From a virus, in the IMG/VR virus record IMGVR_UViG_3300047284_000055, positions 1 to 38,938 of that record: DNA of 38,938 nucleotides; one strand, written 5' to 3'. The notes beneath the pieces were generated by a model that was not told the origin of the DNA, searched no databases, and saw only the letters and a list, made by a program, of their open reading frames with translations. Each line of letters begins with the position of its first letter. Positions within the stretch are counted from its first letter, which is position 1. Positions 1 through 6,120 of the stretch are shown piece by piece. Both the position numbers and the translations under genes were made by a program.

Positions 1-1
1 A

Positions 2-367
2 CGACTAGGTGAGGAACTCTCTACTGTTGGCCCAGACGGGTACTACAACATGTCTGCGTCCGAGTGGTTGGATTGGGCAATGAAGCACATCACGCCAGCA
101 AGAATAGAGCAGGAGCCGGTGGCGTGGGTGTATCCAAAGTTTTGGGATGACTTGCAGCGGGTTAATTGTGGAACTGCTTACCGCAATCCAACCGTTGATC
201 GTCAGCCACTCTACACCGCCTTACCACAGCGCGAATGGCAGGGGCTGACGGATGAGGAGATCAAGTCCGAATGGTTAGATGCGCTGTCAATCAAAGGTGA
301 AACATTTCTCCCATATATTCATTTTGCACGCGTTATCGAACAAATCTTAAGAGAAAAAAACGCATGA
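2..367 (+). CDS. Phage hypothetical protein, C-terminal part (split by the window ends)
   Basis: The frame is open from base 2 with no stop, and the first internal ATG (position 50) has no Shine-Dalgarno site, so the gene starts outside the left end. The protein carries EPVAWVYP, then QPLYTAL and a closing block PQREWQGLTDEEI. These motifs recur in small accessory proteins of many proteobacterial phages, with no known function. Base 1 completes the last codon of the frame open at the right end (from 38799), and joining the two gives a 168-residue protein with the usual MTTDRELMQ-type N-terminus. The stop overlaps the next start (364). Function unknown. Confidence 0.75.
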   Translation, partial: RLGEELSTVGPDGYYNMSASEWLDWAMKHITPARIEQEPVAWVYPKFWDDLQRVNCGTAYRNPTVDRQPLYTALPQREWQGLTDEEIKSEWLDALSIKGETFLPYIHFARVIEQILREKNA

Positions 368-504
368 ATATACCAAACTGTCCGCAGTGCAGTGCAGCAA
401 AACCTGAAGTTATGCGTTACCGAAAAGGCAGTATGAATAGCACAGTCACACTACGCTGTAGAGTTTGCAGTCACGTATTTACCCGTAAGGAGAAGAACAC
501 ATGA
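364..504 (+). CDS. Small zinc-ribbon protein (46 aa)
   Basis: A 46-residue protein has two Cys pairs, CPQC near residue 6 and CRVC near residue 32, separated by about 20 residues, as in a zinc ribbon. The rest is basic and polar, suggesting nucleic-acid or protein binding. It starts inside the stop of the preceding gene and its TGA overlaps the ATG of the exonuclease gene (ATGA at 501), so it is translationally coupled in the recombination operon. It could be an accessory factor of the exonuclease/annealase pair, which is inference only. Confidence 0.7.
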   Translation: MNIPNCPQCSAAKPEVMRYRKGSMNSTVTLRCRVCSHVFTRKEKNT

Positions 505-1277
505 ACACACAAGAGTACGAACGACAAGAAACAGCAGGACTAGATGAAATGCATGGCGCAAAATATTATGACTACGATAGTAGTTATGAAGCAACAAAAC
601 AACGCTATGAAGAAAGTTTTGCAAATGCTTTGGGTGAATACTTAGGGGTAAACATGATGGATACAAGATTGTTAGAACAAGGTAGTGATGAATGGAAAGC
701 AGCGCGGATAGGTCATGTGTCTGCCAGTAACGCAGCAGCAGTAATGAGCAAAACAAAAGAAGGTAAAGAATCTGCTACGCGCAAAGCATACAAGATCAAA
801 CTGGTAGCAGAACGGTTAACAGGACAAGCGCAGGAAACATATAAGAATGCAGCAATGGAATGGGGTAATGAGCAAGAACCGTATGCGCGTATGGCATATG
901 AAGCAATGCAAAATGTATTGGTAGAAAAAACTGGTTTTTGGAAGCATCCAAATAAAAAATGGATTGGTGTATCACCAGATGGTTTAGTTGGTGACGATGG
1001 TTTGATTGAAATCAAATGTCCGAACACGACTACGCATTTGGAATATATTTGGGATGGTGTAGTTCCTACGGAATATCGAAAGCAAATACAAATGCAGTTA
1101 TGGGTGACGGGCAGACAATGGTGCGATTTTGTAAGTTATGATCCGCGACTGCCAGTAAAGAATCAATTGTTCGTGAAGCGTTGTATGCGTGACGAAGATT
1201 TGATATTGGAAATGGAAAATGAAGTAACAAAATTTTTGGGTGAGATAGAAGCAATCATTGATAAACTAGGAGCGTAA
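501..1277 (+). CDS. YqaJ/lambda-exo-type recombination exonuclease
   Basis: The 258-residue protein matches the YqaJ viral recombinase family, which digests one strand of double-stranded DNA ends 5'-3' to expose single strands for annealing. Family signatures visible: GSDEWKAARIGHVSAS (61-76), an Arg-Ser entry motif; WGNEQEP (121-127) with the first acidic residues; SPDG with catalytic D160; and the metal-binding E170-I-K172 of IEIKCP. The first 55 residues are acidic and Tyr-rich and lie outside the core domain; an alternative start at the ATG of position 654 would remove most of them. AAGGAGAAG before 501 supports the longer form. It would partner the ERF protein and SSB encoded on either side across the circular junction. 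Confidence 0.9.
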   Translation: MNTQEYERQETAGLDEMHGAKYYDYDSSYEATKQRYEESFANALGEYLGVNMMDTRLLEQGSDEWKAARIGHVSASNAAAVMSKTKEGKESATRKAYKIKLVAERLTGQAQETYKNAAMEWGNEQEPYARMAYEAMQNVLVEKTGFWKHPNKKWIGVSPDGLVGDDGLIEIKCPNTTTHLEYIWDGVVPTEYRKQIQMQLWVTGRQWCDFVSYDPRLPVKNQLFVKRCMRDEDLILEMENEVTKFLGEIEAIIDKLGA

Positions 1278-1279
1278 TC

Positions 1280-1561
1280 ATGGAAAATCCAATAGAAAGC
1301 AGCATTAAATATTTAGTGGATTCTGGCTGGACTGAAGATCAAGCAAAAAATTTGATACGCGCATTAAAAGACAAAGACCCGGAACGTCTATGGGAACTCG
1401 CGCCGAAATGGATACAACATTGCGGTGAAACAAAATTTTATGTGCATGGAATGTTGGAGTCTGTAGCAATGGGGTTAATCGATGTTACAAAAGGTGAGAA
1501 AGATGATTGGTTGTTTGCTTTGAATGATGAAGGTTTAAATGTTGGCAAGCAATTAAATTAA
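1280..1561 (+). CDS. Hypothetical protein in recombination operon
   Basis: A 93-residue acidic protein that I do not recognise. Residues 1-45 have a helical pattern reminiscent of a UBA-like three-helix fold ([17 protein letters not shown]), and the C-terminal half is mixed. It begins two bases after the exonuclease stop. The 15-base string AGGAGCGTAATCATG covers its ribosome-binding site and start (1268-1282), and the same string is repeated exactly at the ssb start (1561-1575). Placement between exonuclease and ssb suggests a DNA transaction role, which is inference. Confidence 0.7.
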   Translation: MENPIESSIKYLVDSGWTEDQAKNLIRALKDKDPERLWELAPKWIQHCGETKFYVHGMLESVAMGLIDVTKGEKDDWLFALNDEGLNVGKQLN

Positions 1562-1572
1562 GGAGCGTAATC

Positions 1573-1992
1573 ATGTCTATAAATAAGTTCATTGGCATCG
1601 GTAATCTTGGTCGTGATCCTGAATATCGCGTTGCGGCATCAGGAAGTAGTGTTGCGAACATAGCGATAGCAATAACCGAAAAATATAGAGATAAGAATGG
1701 CGAGCAAAAAGAAGTAACCGAATGGGTCAATGTAGTTTTCTTTGGGAAACTGGCAGACATTGCTGACCAATATTTGACCAAAGGAATGCAGGTATATGTG
1801 GAAGGAAAATTAAAAACAGAAAAGTATGAGAAAGATGGGGTCACGCGGTACAGCACGAAAGTAGTTGCTGAAAAAATGCAAATGCTTGGTGGTGAGCGCA
1901 AACAGAAACAACAGCGCGATGATGACCAGCACGAACAAATAAATAAACAAACATCGCAGCAAGATGTGTTTGACGATGACATACCGTTCTAG
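1573..1992 (+). CDS. ssb: Single-stranded DNA-binding protein
   Basis: The 139-residue protein begins [18 protein letters not shown], the standard OB-fold start of bacterial and phage SSB. It continues with the [18 protein letters not shown] and [13 protein letters not shown] strands (to about residue 105). A Gln/Asp-rich linker leads to the acidic tip DDDIPF (134-139), the tail that recruits partner proteins. It coats single strands made by the exonuclease and during replication, and protects them until the ERF annealase acts. It is the last gene of the recombination operon; the next 430 bases lack a gene. Confidence 0.95.
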   Translation: MSINKFIGIGNLGRDPEYRVAASGSSVANIAIAITEKYRDKNGEQKEVTEWVNVVFFGKLADIADQYLTKGMQVYVEGKLKTEKYEKDGVTRYSTKVVAEKMQMLGGERKQKQQRDDDQHEQINKQTSQQDVFDDDIPF

Positions 1993-1999
1993 TATTCTG

Positions 2000-2190
2000 T
2001 GAAAGCCGAAAGCAACTCGGTCTTCATGGTTGGTCTTTTGGGAGCGATGGCAGTCCTCGGCACGACTAAAAACTACCGTCGGACTCCTCTCCGGCTCCTT
2101 TCGTGGTCATCGCTCCCACCCTTTTTGGAACCGCTTCCTGCTTGATAAACTGTAGTTTGTTGAGGATAGATCAGGTTGCGGTTCCACCAG
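2000..2190 (+). ncRNA. Candidate structured RNA after ssb
   Basis: No convincing ORF lies in 1993-2424, but three strong folds do. Fold 1: 2001-2009 pairs with 2017-2025 (one mismatch). Fold 2: a 12-pair helix 2040-2051/2106-2117 (GGGAGCGATG with CATCGCTCCC) encloses 2052-2056/2081-2085 and 2058-2060/2076-2078. Fold 3: a rod of helix 2126-2134/2178-2186, a symmetric UU/UU loop, helix 2137-2140/2172-2175, a 7-base bulge, and a 10-pair helix 2141-2150/2155-2164 capped by UGUA. Helix 2141-2164 contains three G-U pairs that would be A-C mismatches in the opposite strand, so the transcript would be plus-strand. I know no matching RNA family. A 3' UTR element or a DNA element such as an origin are alternatives. 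Confidence 0.55.
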
Positions 2191-2299
2191 TACAAACCGT
2201 CGAGCGCGTGAGCAGTGCCACCAAAACGCCTCAGTCAATGGCAATACCTAGCCAACGCCTAAATCCCTTTAAATCGCTCCCCGTACCGATTATTTCCGC

Positions 2300-2318
2300 T
2301 GTTTACTATTTGTAAACA
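2300..2318. promoter_or_regulatory. Perfect palindrome TGTTTAC-N5-GTAAACA, possible operator
   Basis: Two 7-base arms are separated by TATTT, giving a 19-base dyad typical of a dimeric repressor site. It lies about 27 bases upstream of the -35 box of the promoter at 2345. The half-site GTTTACTA recurs at 2391-2398, between that promoter and the first gene. The binding protein is unknown; the winged-helix product of 4450 is one candidate. Confidence 0.4.
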
Positions 2319-2344
2319 TTAGCCTGTTTTTGGAAAAAAGTTTG

Positions 2345-2372
2345 TTGCCAACTGTCGCAGTTAAGGCATAAT
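2345..2372 (+). promoter_or_regulatory. Sigma70-type promoter for the 2425 operon
   Basis: TTGCCA (2345-2350), a 16-base spacer and CATAAT (2367-2372) each match the consensus hexamers at five of six positions. Transcription would start near 2379, giving a leader of about 45 bases before the 2425 gene. Nearly the same boxes occur at 38161-38189 and, on the minus strand, at 37808-37780, which supports a shared promoter class. Confidence 0.6.
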
Positions 2373-2408
2373 ACTATTTGCATCACCGTAGTTTACTAAA
2401 TGACAACA

Positions 2409-2418
2409 CACGAAAGGA
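2409..2418 (+). repeat. CACGAAAGGA leader motif, copy 1 of 4
   Basis: The 10-base string CACGAAAGGA carries the ribosome-binding site of four genes: here (gene at 2425), at 3408-3417 (DUF932), at 38220-38229 (ERF) and on the minus strand at 37768-37759 (YdaU). The AAGGA core explains ribosome binding, but the constant CACG prefix exceeds what a Shine-Dalgarno site needs, so a shared leader element is likely. Confidence 0.55.
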
Positions 2419-2424
2419 GTCATC

Positions 2425-2673
2425 ATGCAAGTAGAAATCAATCAATCGCAAATCGTTGACAAGCCGCTGGTGTATTTAGACGGACGCGAGACGGAATTGC
2501 GTATGTGCGATAACGGCGAATTTTTTAAGCGCACACAAAAAGCAAAAAAAGTCTGGATTCGTGGTGATTATGTTCCAAGCAAAAAAGCATTCTTGTGTCA
2601 TGCGTGGGATGACGTATGTCAAGAAATGTTGATTAAAGCAGATAAAAAAGTTTTTGTAGATTTTTATTTCTAA
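2425..2673 (+). CDS. Hypothetical protein (82 aa)
   Basis: I do not recognise this 82-residue protein. It has a beta-rich N-terminal half, a Lys-rich centre (KRTQKAKKVWIRGDYVPSKK) and an aromatic C-terminus ending FVDFYF. Two Cys (residues 27 and 58) are isolated, so zinc binding is not suggested. It is the first gene behind the promoter at 2345, with AAGGAG well placed before the ATG. Being first in an early-looking operon of small genes, it could be a host-takeover factor, which is inference. Confidence 0.65.
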   Translation: MQVEINQSQIVDKPLVYLDGRETELRMCDNGEFFKRTQKAKKVWIRGDYVPSKKAFLCHAWDDVCQEMLIKADKKVFVDFYF

Positions 2674-2683
2674 GGGGAACGAC

Positions 2684-3001
2684 ATGGCTATTTACCGCGA
2701 AGTTAACTACACCATTGATATGGAATCTAATTGGAAGATTGCATATGGACCAAAAGGTTATGCGTTTGCCATTAAGCGTGATGACAACAGCGATGTTTGC
2801 ACGTTGCACAATGGTCTTACTCCGCAGGACAAAGCATTGGCGATGTTGATTACTGCTGCGCCGGATATGCTCAATGCGTTGCGTGATATTTGGAGCGATG
2901 AATTTGTTCGTTCTAAATTGACGTATGAGCAAAGTATTGCAGTGCATGACGCGTTAGCCAAAGCCGAGAACTGGTACAAGACGGAGGTGAGCCATGTATA
3001 A
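2684..3001 (+). CDS. Phage hypothetical protein with AAPDMLNAL motif
   Basis: The 105-residue protein has a beta-rich first half (WKIAYGPKGYAFAIKRDD) and then LITAAPDMLNALRDIW with a closing ALAKAENW. This tail resembles the AAPDLLEAL...AIAKAE block seen in many small phage proteins of unknown function. AAGGGGAAC precedes the ATG. Its stop region overlaps the start of the next gene by eight bases (2994), indicating coupled translation. Confidence 0.7.
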   Translation: MAIYREVNYTIDMESNWKIAYGPKGYAFAIKRDDNSDVCTLHNGLTPQDKALAMLITAAPDMLNALRDIWSDEFVRSKLTYEQSIAVHDALAKAENWYKTEVSHV

Positions 3002-3287
3002 CAATACTTATCAAAGAACTTTTTGGGCTGATGTGTATGAAATCGATGAGTTGATTAAAACAATGGAGGACATAAGCAGCGATGACAAGCGTCGGCTGGA
3101 AAGTTATACGCATGAAGAAGTAGCGTTGGAAGCAGAGTATGTATTGTCCACATTTTATGAATCTGGTCACATCAACAATAGTTCATACATCGGCGAACAT
3201 GGGGAGGATGAATATCATTGGGCAGTTAACGAAGTAGAGAAATTGAAAGCATTTTTGAAAAAATTTGAAGGACGTAATCGTGCGTAA
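2994..3287 (+). CDS. Hypothetical acidic helical protein (97 aa)
   Basis: I do not recognise this 97-residue protein. It is rich in Glu and Asp and looks mostly helical (DVYEIDELIKTMEDI; VNEVEKLKAFLKKFEG). The start has a strong ACGGAGGTG site inside the previous gene. The C-terminus overlaps the GTG start of the small membrane protein (3280). Acidic small early proteins often bind host proteins, but nothing in this sequence decides its role. Confidence 0.6.
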   Translation: MYNNTYQRTFWADVYEIDELIKTMEDISSDDKRRLESYTHEEVALEAEYVLSTFYESGHINNSSYIGEHGEDEYHWAVNEVEKLKAFLKKFEGRNRA

Positions 3288-3423
3288 CTTCATATCCATA
3301 TTTCTATCCATGGCGTTTGCCGCATGGCTCGGTGCTGTGTTGGCATTCGCAATGATGGACACCAATTTCACCGAATGGTTCGGTGAATTCCAGCAGTACT
3401 ACTTCCACACGAAAGGAAATTAA
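3280..3423 (+). CDS. Small membrane protein with GTG start (47 aa)
   Basis: From the GTG at 3280 the frame encodes 47 residues: a short basic N-terminus, one hydrophobic helix (about residues 4-26: FISIFLSMAFAAWLGAVLAF) and an aromatic tail (FTEWFGEFQQYYF). GAAGGA lies at suitable distance before the GTG. It fills the gap between the 2994 gene and DUF932 exactly and ends with the ribosome-binding site of DUF932 inside its last codons. It is likely an inner-membrane peptide; possible roles such as superinfection exclusion are guesses. Confidence 0.55.
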   Translation: MRNFISIFLSMAFAAWLGAVLAFAMMDTNFTEWFGEFQQYYFHTKGN

Positions 3424-3425
3424 TC

Positions 3426-4394
3426 ATGGCACATCAAATCACTATTCGCGCTGACGGTTTTGCTGAAATGGCATTCGTTGGTGACACTCCTTGGCATGGT
3501 CTTGGTCAGGAACTCGACCCAAATGCTGGTATGGATGCGTGGCGTAAAGCAGCAGGAATGGATTGGACAATAGAATCTACTCCAGTTACTTATGCACCAA
3601 ACAATTATGATGCAATCACGTTTCCAGAGCGTTTTGTACAGTATCGTAGTGACACGCTGGCTCCGTTGAGCGTGGTGTCAGCGCGTTACAAACCAGTGCA
3701 GCCTAGCCAAGTATTAGAATTCTTCCATGAACTAGCGCAGGAACACGGATTCAAATTGCACACTGCTGGCACGTTGTTTGGTGGCAAACGTCTGTGGGCA
3801 TTGGCTGAAACCGGCAAGTTTGCGGAAGTGAGCAAGGATGATGGTATAGGTGGCTTCCTGCTTCTATCTACGTCATGCGATAAATCATTGGCAACTACAG
3901 CGCGGTTTACCAGTGTCCGCGTTGTTTGCAATAATACTTTGAGTTTCGCTACGCAAAGCAGCGATTACGTTTCCTTCACTCACCTGACACAGTGGGATAG
4001 TTCCAAGATGCATGATCGTATCGCGCAGCAGGTGGAATCATTTGGCGCATTCATGGAAATGGCGAAACATTTAAAGAAACAGAAATGTGATGCAGCCGCA
4101 GCACAAGAATTCCTAAAGCAGATTCTATTCACGCCGAAGGAACTGCAAACGCTTGAGCCAACCAGTATTGAAAAATACCGTCCGTATAACCGCATCTTGG
4201 AATTGTTTTATGGGGAGGCTAAAGGGTGGCAATTAGATGGTGTTAGGGGGACTAAATGGGGGCTATTGAATTCGATTACCGAATACTTAGACCATCATTC
4301 ACCTGCACGTTCCGATGATGCGCGATTAAATTCCGCTTGGTTCGGTGGTGGCGATGCAATTAAATCGAAAGCAGTGGAGTTACTTGCCGCTTGA
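3426..4394 (+). CDS. DUF932 (phage/plasmid TIGR03299-type) protein
   Basis: The 322-residue protein matches the DUF932 family found in phages and plasmids. It shows AFVGDTPWHGLGQEL near the start, VVSARYKPVQPSQVLEFF and LFGGKRLWALAETG in the middle, and TSVRVVCNNTLSFA before a helical C-terminal half. The length is typical. The biochemical function is unknown; members lie among early replication and recombination genes, as here. The CACGAAAGGA leader precedes the ATG. Its stop codon overlaps the TTGACA-like box at 4391 and a terminator follows 28 bases later, so this gene closes the 2425 transcription unit. Confidence 0.88.
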   Translation: MAHQITIRADGFAEMAFVGDTPWHGLGQELDPNAGMDAWRKAAGMDWTIESTPVTYAPNNYDAITFPERFVQYRSDTLAPLSVVSARYKPVQPSQVLEFFHELAQEHGFKLHTAGTLFGGKRLWALAETGKFAEVSKDDGIGGFLLLSTSCDKSLATTARFTSVRVVCNNTLSFATQSSDYVSFTHLTQWDSSKMHDRIAQQVESFGAFMEMAKHLKKQKCDAAAAQEFLKQILFTPKELQTLEPTSIEKYRPYNRILELFYGEAKGWQLDGVRGTKWGLLNSITEYLDHHSPARSDDARLNSAWFGGGDAIKSKAVELLAA

Positions 4395-4437
4395 CATACT
4401 AATACTCAGCGGTAATACTATCCCCCGACTAATACTC
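4391..4437 (+). promoter_or_regulatory. TTGACA box and TAATACT repeats
   Basis: TTGACA (4391-4396) overlaps the DUF932 stop. TAATACT occurs three times, within 4400-4406, 4413-4419 and 4431-4437, the first and last inside the identical 10-mer ACTAATACTC about 30 bases apart. A -10 box at 4413-4418 (TAATAC, 16-base spacer) is weak. The repeats may be operators for the winged-helix protein encoded just downstream, which is inference. Confidence 0.35.
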
Positions 4438-4449
4438 GGGGGATTTTTT
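4422..4449 (+). terminator. Intrinsic terminator before the winged-helix gene
   Basis: A perfect 7-pair stem, CCCCCGA (4422-4428) with TCGGGGG (4436-4442), has a 7-base loop and is followed by ATTTTTT. This is a textbook rho-independent terminator ending the DUF932 unit. The T-run directly abuts the ATG at 4450, and the G-rich right arm occupies the position where a Shine-Dalgarno site would lie. Confidence 0.85.
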
Positions 4450-4707
4450 ATGCCTAACGCCAGCAGCACACTAATGACGATTTTCCGTGAGTCTAGTGAG
4501 CCTTTAACGATGCATGAATTGTTACCAATGGCTGAATCATTGAAAAAGAATGAAATTTCAATGGCACTTTGTTACCTGCTAAAGCAAGGATATTTGTCAC
4601 GAGAAAAAGTAGAGCGTCGCGGTACTCGCGGACGCAAAGAAATATGGTTGTACACATTTCATGCTGATCGTCAAAAGGAACAACACAATGAACCAAATGC
4701 AAATTGA
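4450..4707 (+). CDS. Winged-helix DNA-binding protein
   Basis: The 85-residue protein has a winged helix-turn-helix pattern: TMHELLPMAESLKKNEISMALCYLLKQGYL forms helices 2-3, and REKVERRGTRGRKEIWLYTF the basic wing. It resembles small phage or MarR-like regulators. I chose the ATG at 4450 because the frame upstream runs through the terminator stem. No separate Shine-Dalgarno site exists; the terminator arm CGGGGGA, six T residues away, may serve. The end overlaps the ParB-like start (4688). It is the best candidate for a transcription regulator in the window and may act on the TAATACT repeats next to its own start. Confidence 0.7.
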   Translation: MPNASSTLMTIFRESSEPLTMHELLPMAESLKKNEISMALCYLLKQGYLSREKVERRGTRGRKEIWLYTFHADRQKEQHNEPNAN

Positions 4708-5293
4708 ATATAAACCTACTGCTGACCTAATACCATACGCAAGAAATAGTAGGACGCATACAGACGCACAAATCAATCAAATTGCTGCGTCTATCCGTGA
4801 ATTTGGTTTCCGTGTGCCAGTGTTAGTAACTGGTGACAACACGATCATTGCCGGTCATGGTCGCGTACTGGCTGCGTTGAAACTTGGTATTGATGAAATA
4901 CCTACAGTAGATGGTAGTGATATGGATGACATACAGCGCAGGATGTACGTCATCGCTGATAACAAAATCGCACTGAATGCAGGATGGGATGAAGAAGTAT
5001 TAATGCTAGAAATTGAAGATTTGCGTAGTCTTGGTGCGGATATTGAATTGCTCGCATTTGATCCTTCAGAAATTAAAAAGAACGACATTGATTATTCAGT
5101 ATTAGATGACCACAACATTGATGACCAAATTGATGACATGGCGAAAGGTGTCCGCAAAGCAATACAAATTGAATTTGAGGTAGATCATTATGACGAAGCA
5201 TTTGAACTGGTGAAGTATTGGCGTGATGAAGGCGCATATGTGGGATACATGATTATGGATTTCCTTCGCAAAGAAAAAGCGAAAGTGCAATGA
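4688..5293 (+). CDS. ParB-like N-terminal domain protein
   Basis: From the ATG at 4688 (AAGGA eight bases upstream) the protein has 201 residues. Residues 8-130 form a ParB/sulfiredoxin-type domain: DLIPYARNSRTHTDAQINQIAASI, FRVPVLVTGDNTIIAGHGRVLAALKLG with the box GHGRVLAA (56-63), and MYVIADNKIALNAGWDEE. In many phages this domain is fused to a DNA methylase; here no methylase follows, and the C-terminus is a 70-residue acidic and aromatic tail. The stop overlaps the glycosyltransferase start (ATGA), so it belongs to the predicted DNA-modification operon. Nuclease, NTPase or targeting activity are all possible for the fold. Confidence 0.82.
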   Translation: MNQMQIEYKPTADLIPYARNSRTHTDAQINQIAASIREFGFRVPVLVTGDNTIIAGHGRVLAALKLGIDEIPTVDGSDMDDIQRRMYVIADNKIALNAGWDEEVLMLEIEDLRSLGADIELLAFDPSEIKKNDIDYSVLDDHNIDDQIDDMAKGVRKAIQIEFEVDHYDEAFELVKYWRDEGAYVGYMIMDFLRKEKAKVQ

Positions 5294-6120
5294 AGGTATT
5301 TACCTTCTTTTATAACCGATTTGAAAACGCTTCAACGTCTATCGCGTTGGAAGCAAACAGCATTCCTCATTATGTGTTGATTCATAAACCAGAAGATCAC
5401 GATAAATTTCGTCGGCATAATACCTGTCGTGGTACAGCAGTAGTAACAAATAATGGCAAAGGATTGGCATACCAGCGGAATAGCGCACTAGACATGATGA
5501 ACACTGGCGAGTGGGCAGTTTTCATGTGCGATGATTTTATGAAAATAAAAAGTATGCCGGAGGAATGGATACTTAGTGGCAATCAAGAATTGCCGATTAA
5601 CTTTGCTAACCAAAATAAATTTAGGCTGAAGGAAAATGGATTTACGCTAAAAAAAATGTTTGCGTTGTTTCCGCGGTTGATAGAACTGGCTGAACGTAAT
5701 CACATTCATTTGGTTGGATTTGGTTTGCACGACAATCCTATGAATCTGCGAAAAAAATTTAATCATCGTGGATTGGCTGATGGACGGTTCTGGTTGGTAA
5801 AAAAAGCAGGATACAAATTTGATACCAACGCGCAGTTAATTGATGATGTGGCGTGGACAGCAGAAAATTTAGTGCGTCACCGAAACGTTCTGGTACTTAA
5901 TTGGTTAGTTCCTTATTTCCAGCGTTATACAGCAGGAGGGTTCGGCAGCACTGCGGAACGTCTGGCTTTGCGTCGTAAAGAATGTGCTTATCTTGCCAAC
6001 AAATACAATCCATTGGTAAAGATCGCTCAGAAACCTGGATGGGAAAGCGGAACTCACATTCGTTTGTTTGGAACTGATAAAAATATCGAAATCGTAAGAA
6101 AGCGGAACGGATTGCTATGA
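5290..6120 (+). CDS. Glycosyltransferase, TET-associated (TAGT) type
   Basis: The 276-residue protein looks like a GT-A-type glycosyltransferase: MKVFTFFYNRF and an IPHYVLIH strand, then NGKGLAYQRNSALD (55-68) and the acidic metal and nucleotide-sugar site FMCDDF (78-83). A second half has GLADGRFWLVKKAGYKFD and DDVAW. This pattern fits the TET/JBP-associated glycosyltransferases described from phage gene neighbourhoods, and it overlaps a TET/JBP-type oxygenase by four bases (6117). The predicted job is transfer of a sugar to hydroxymethylated bases in phage DNA. A glycosyltransferase acting on another acceptor remains possible. There is no signal peptide or membrane segment, so it should be cytoplasmic. 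Confidence 0.72.
   Translation: MKVFTFFYNRFENASTSIALEANSIPHYVLIHKPEDHDKFRRHNTCRGTAVVTNNGKGLAYQRNSALDMMNTGEWAVFMCDDFMKIKSMPEEWILSGNQELPINFANQNKFRLKENGFTLKKMFALFPRLIELAERNHIHLVGFGLHDNPMNLRKKFNHRGLADGRFWLVKKAGYKFDTNAQLIDDVAWTAENLVRHRNVLVLNWLVPYFQRYTAGGFGSTAERLALRRKECAYLANKYNPLVKIAQKPGWESGTHIRLFGTDKNIEIVRKRNGLL

Noticed and set aside
2127-2189. tRNA gene suggested by an 8-pair end stem followed by A-CCA
   Set aside because: The element is only 63 bases, forms one long rod, and lacks a T-arm with the TTC-A loop and a D-arm, so it is not a canonical tRNA.
2103-2315. 70-residue frame in the noncoding block after ssb
   Set aside because: It starts at GTG without a ribosome site, has no recognisable motif and runs through the long inverted repeats, so RNA or DNA structure explains the region better.
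4345-4449. Longer N-terminus for the winged-helix protein
   Set aside because: The extra codons overlap the DUF932 end and run through the terminator stem; the domain begins after the ATG at 4450.
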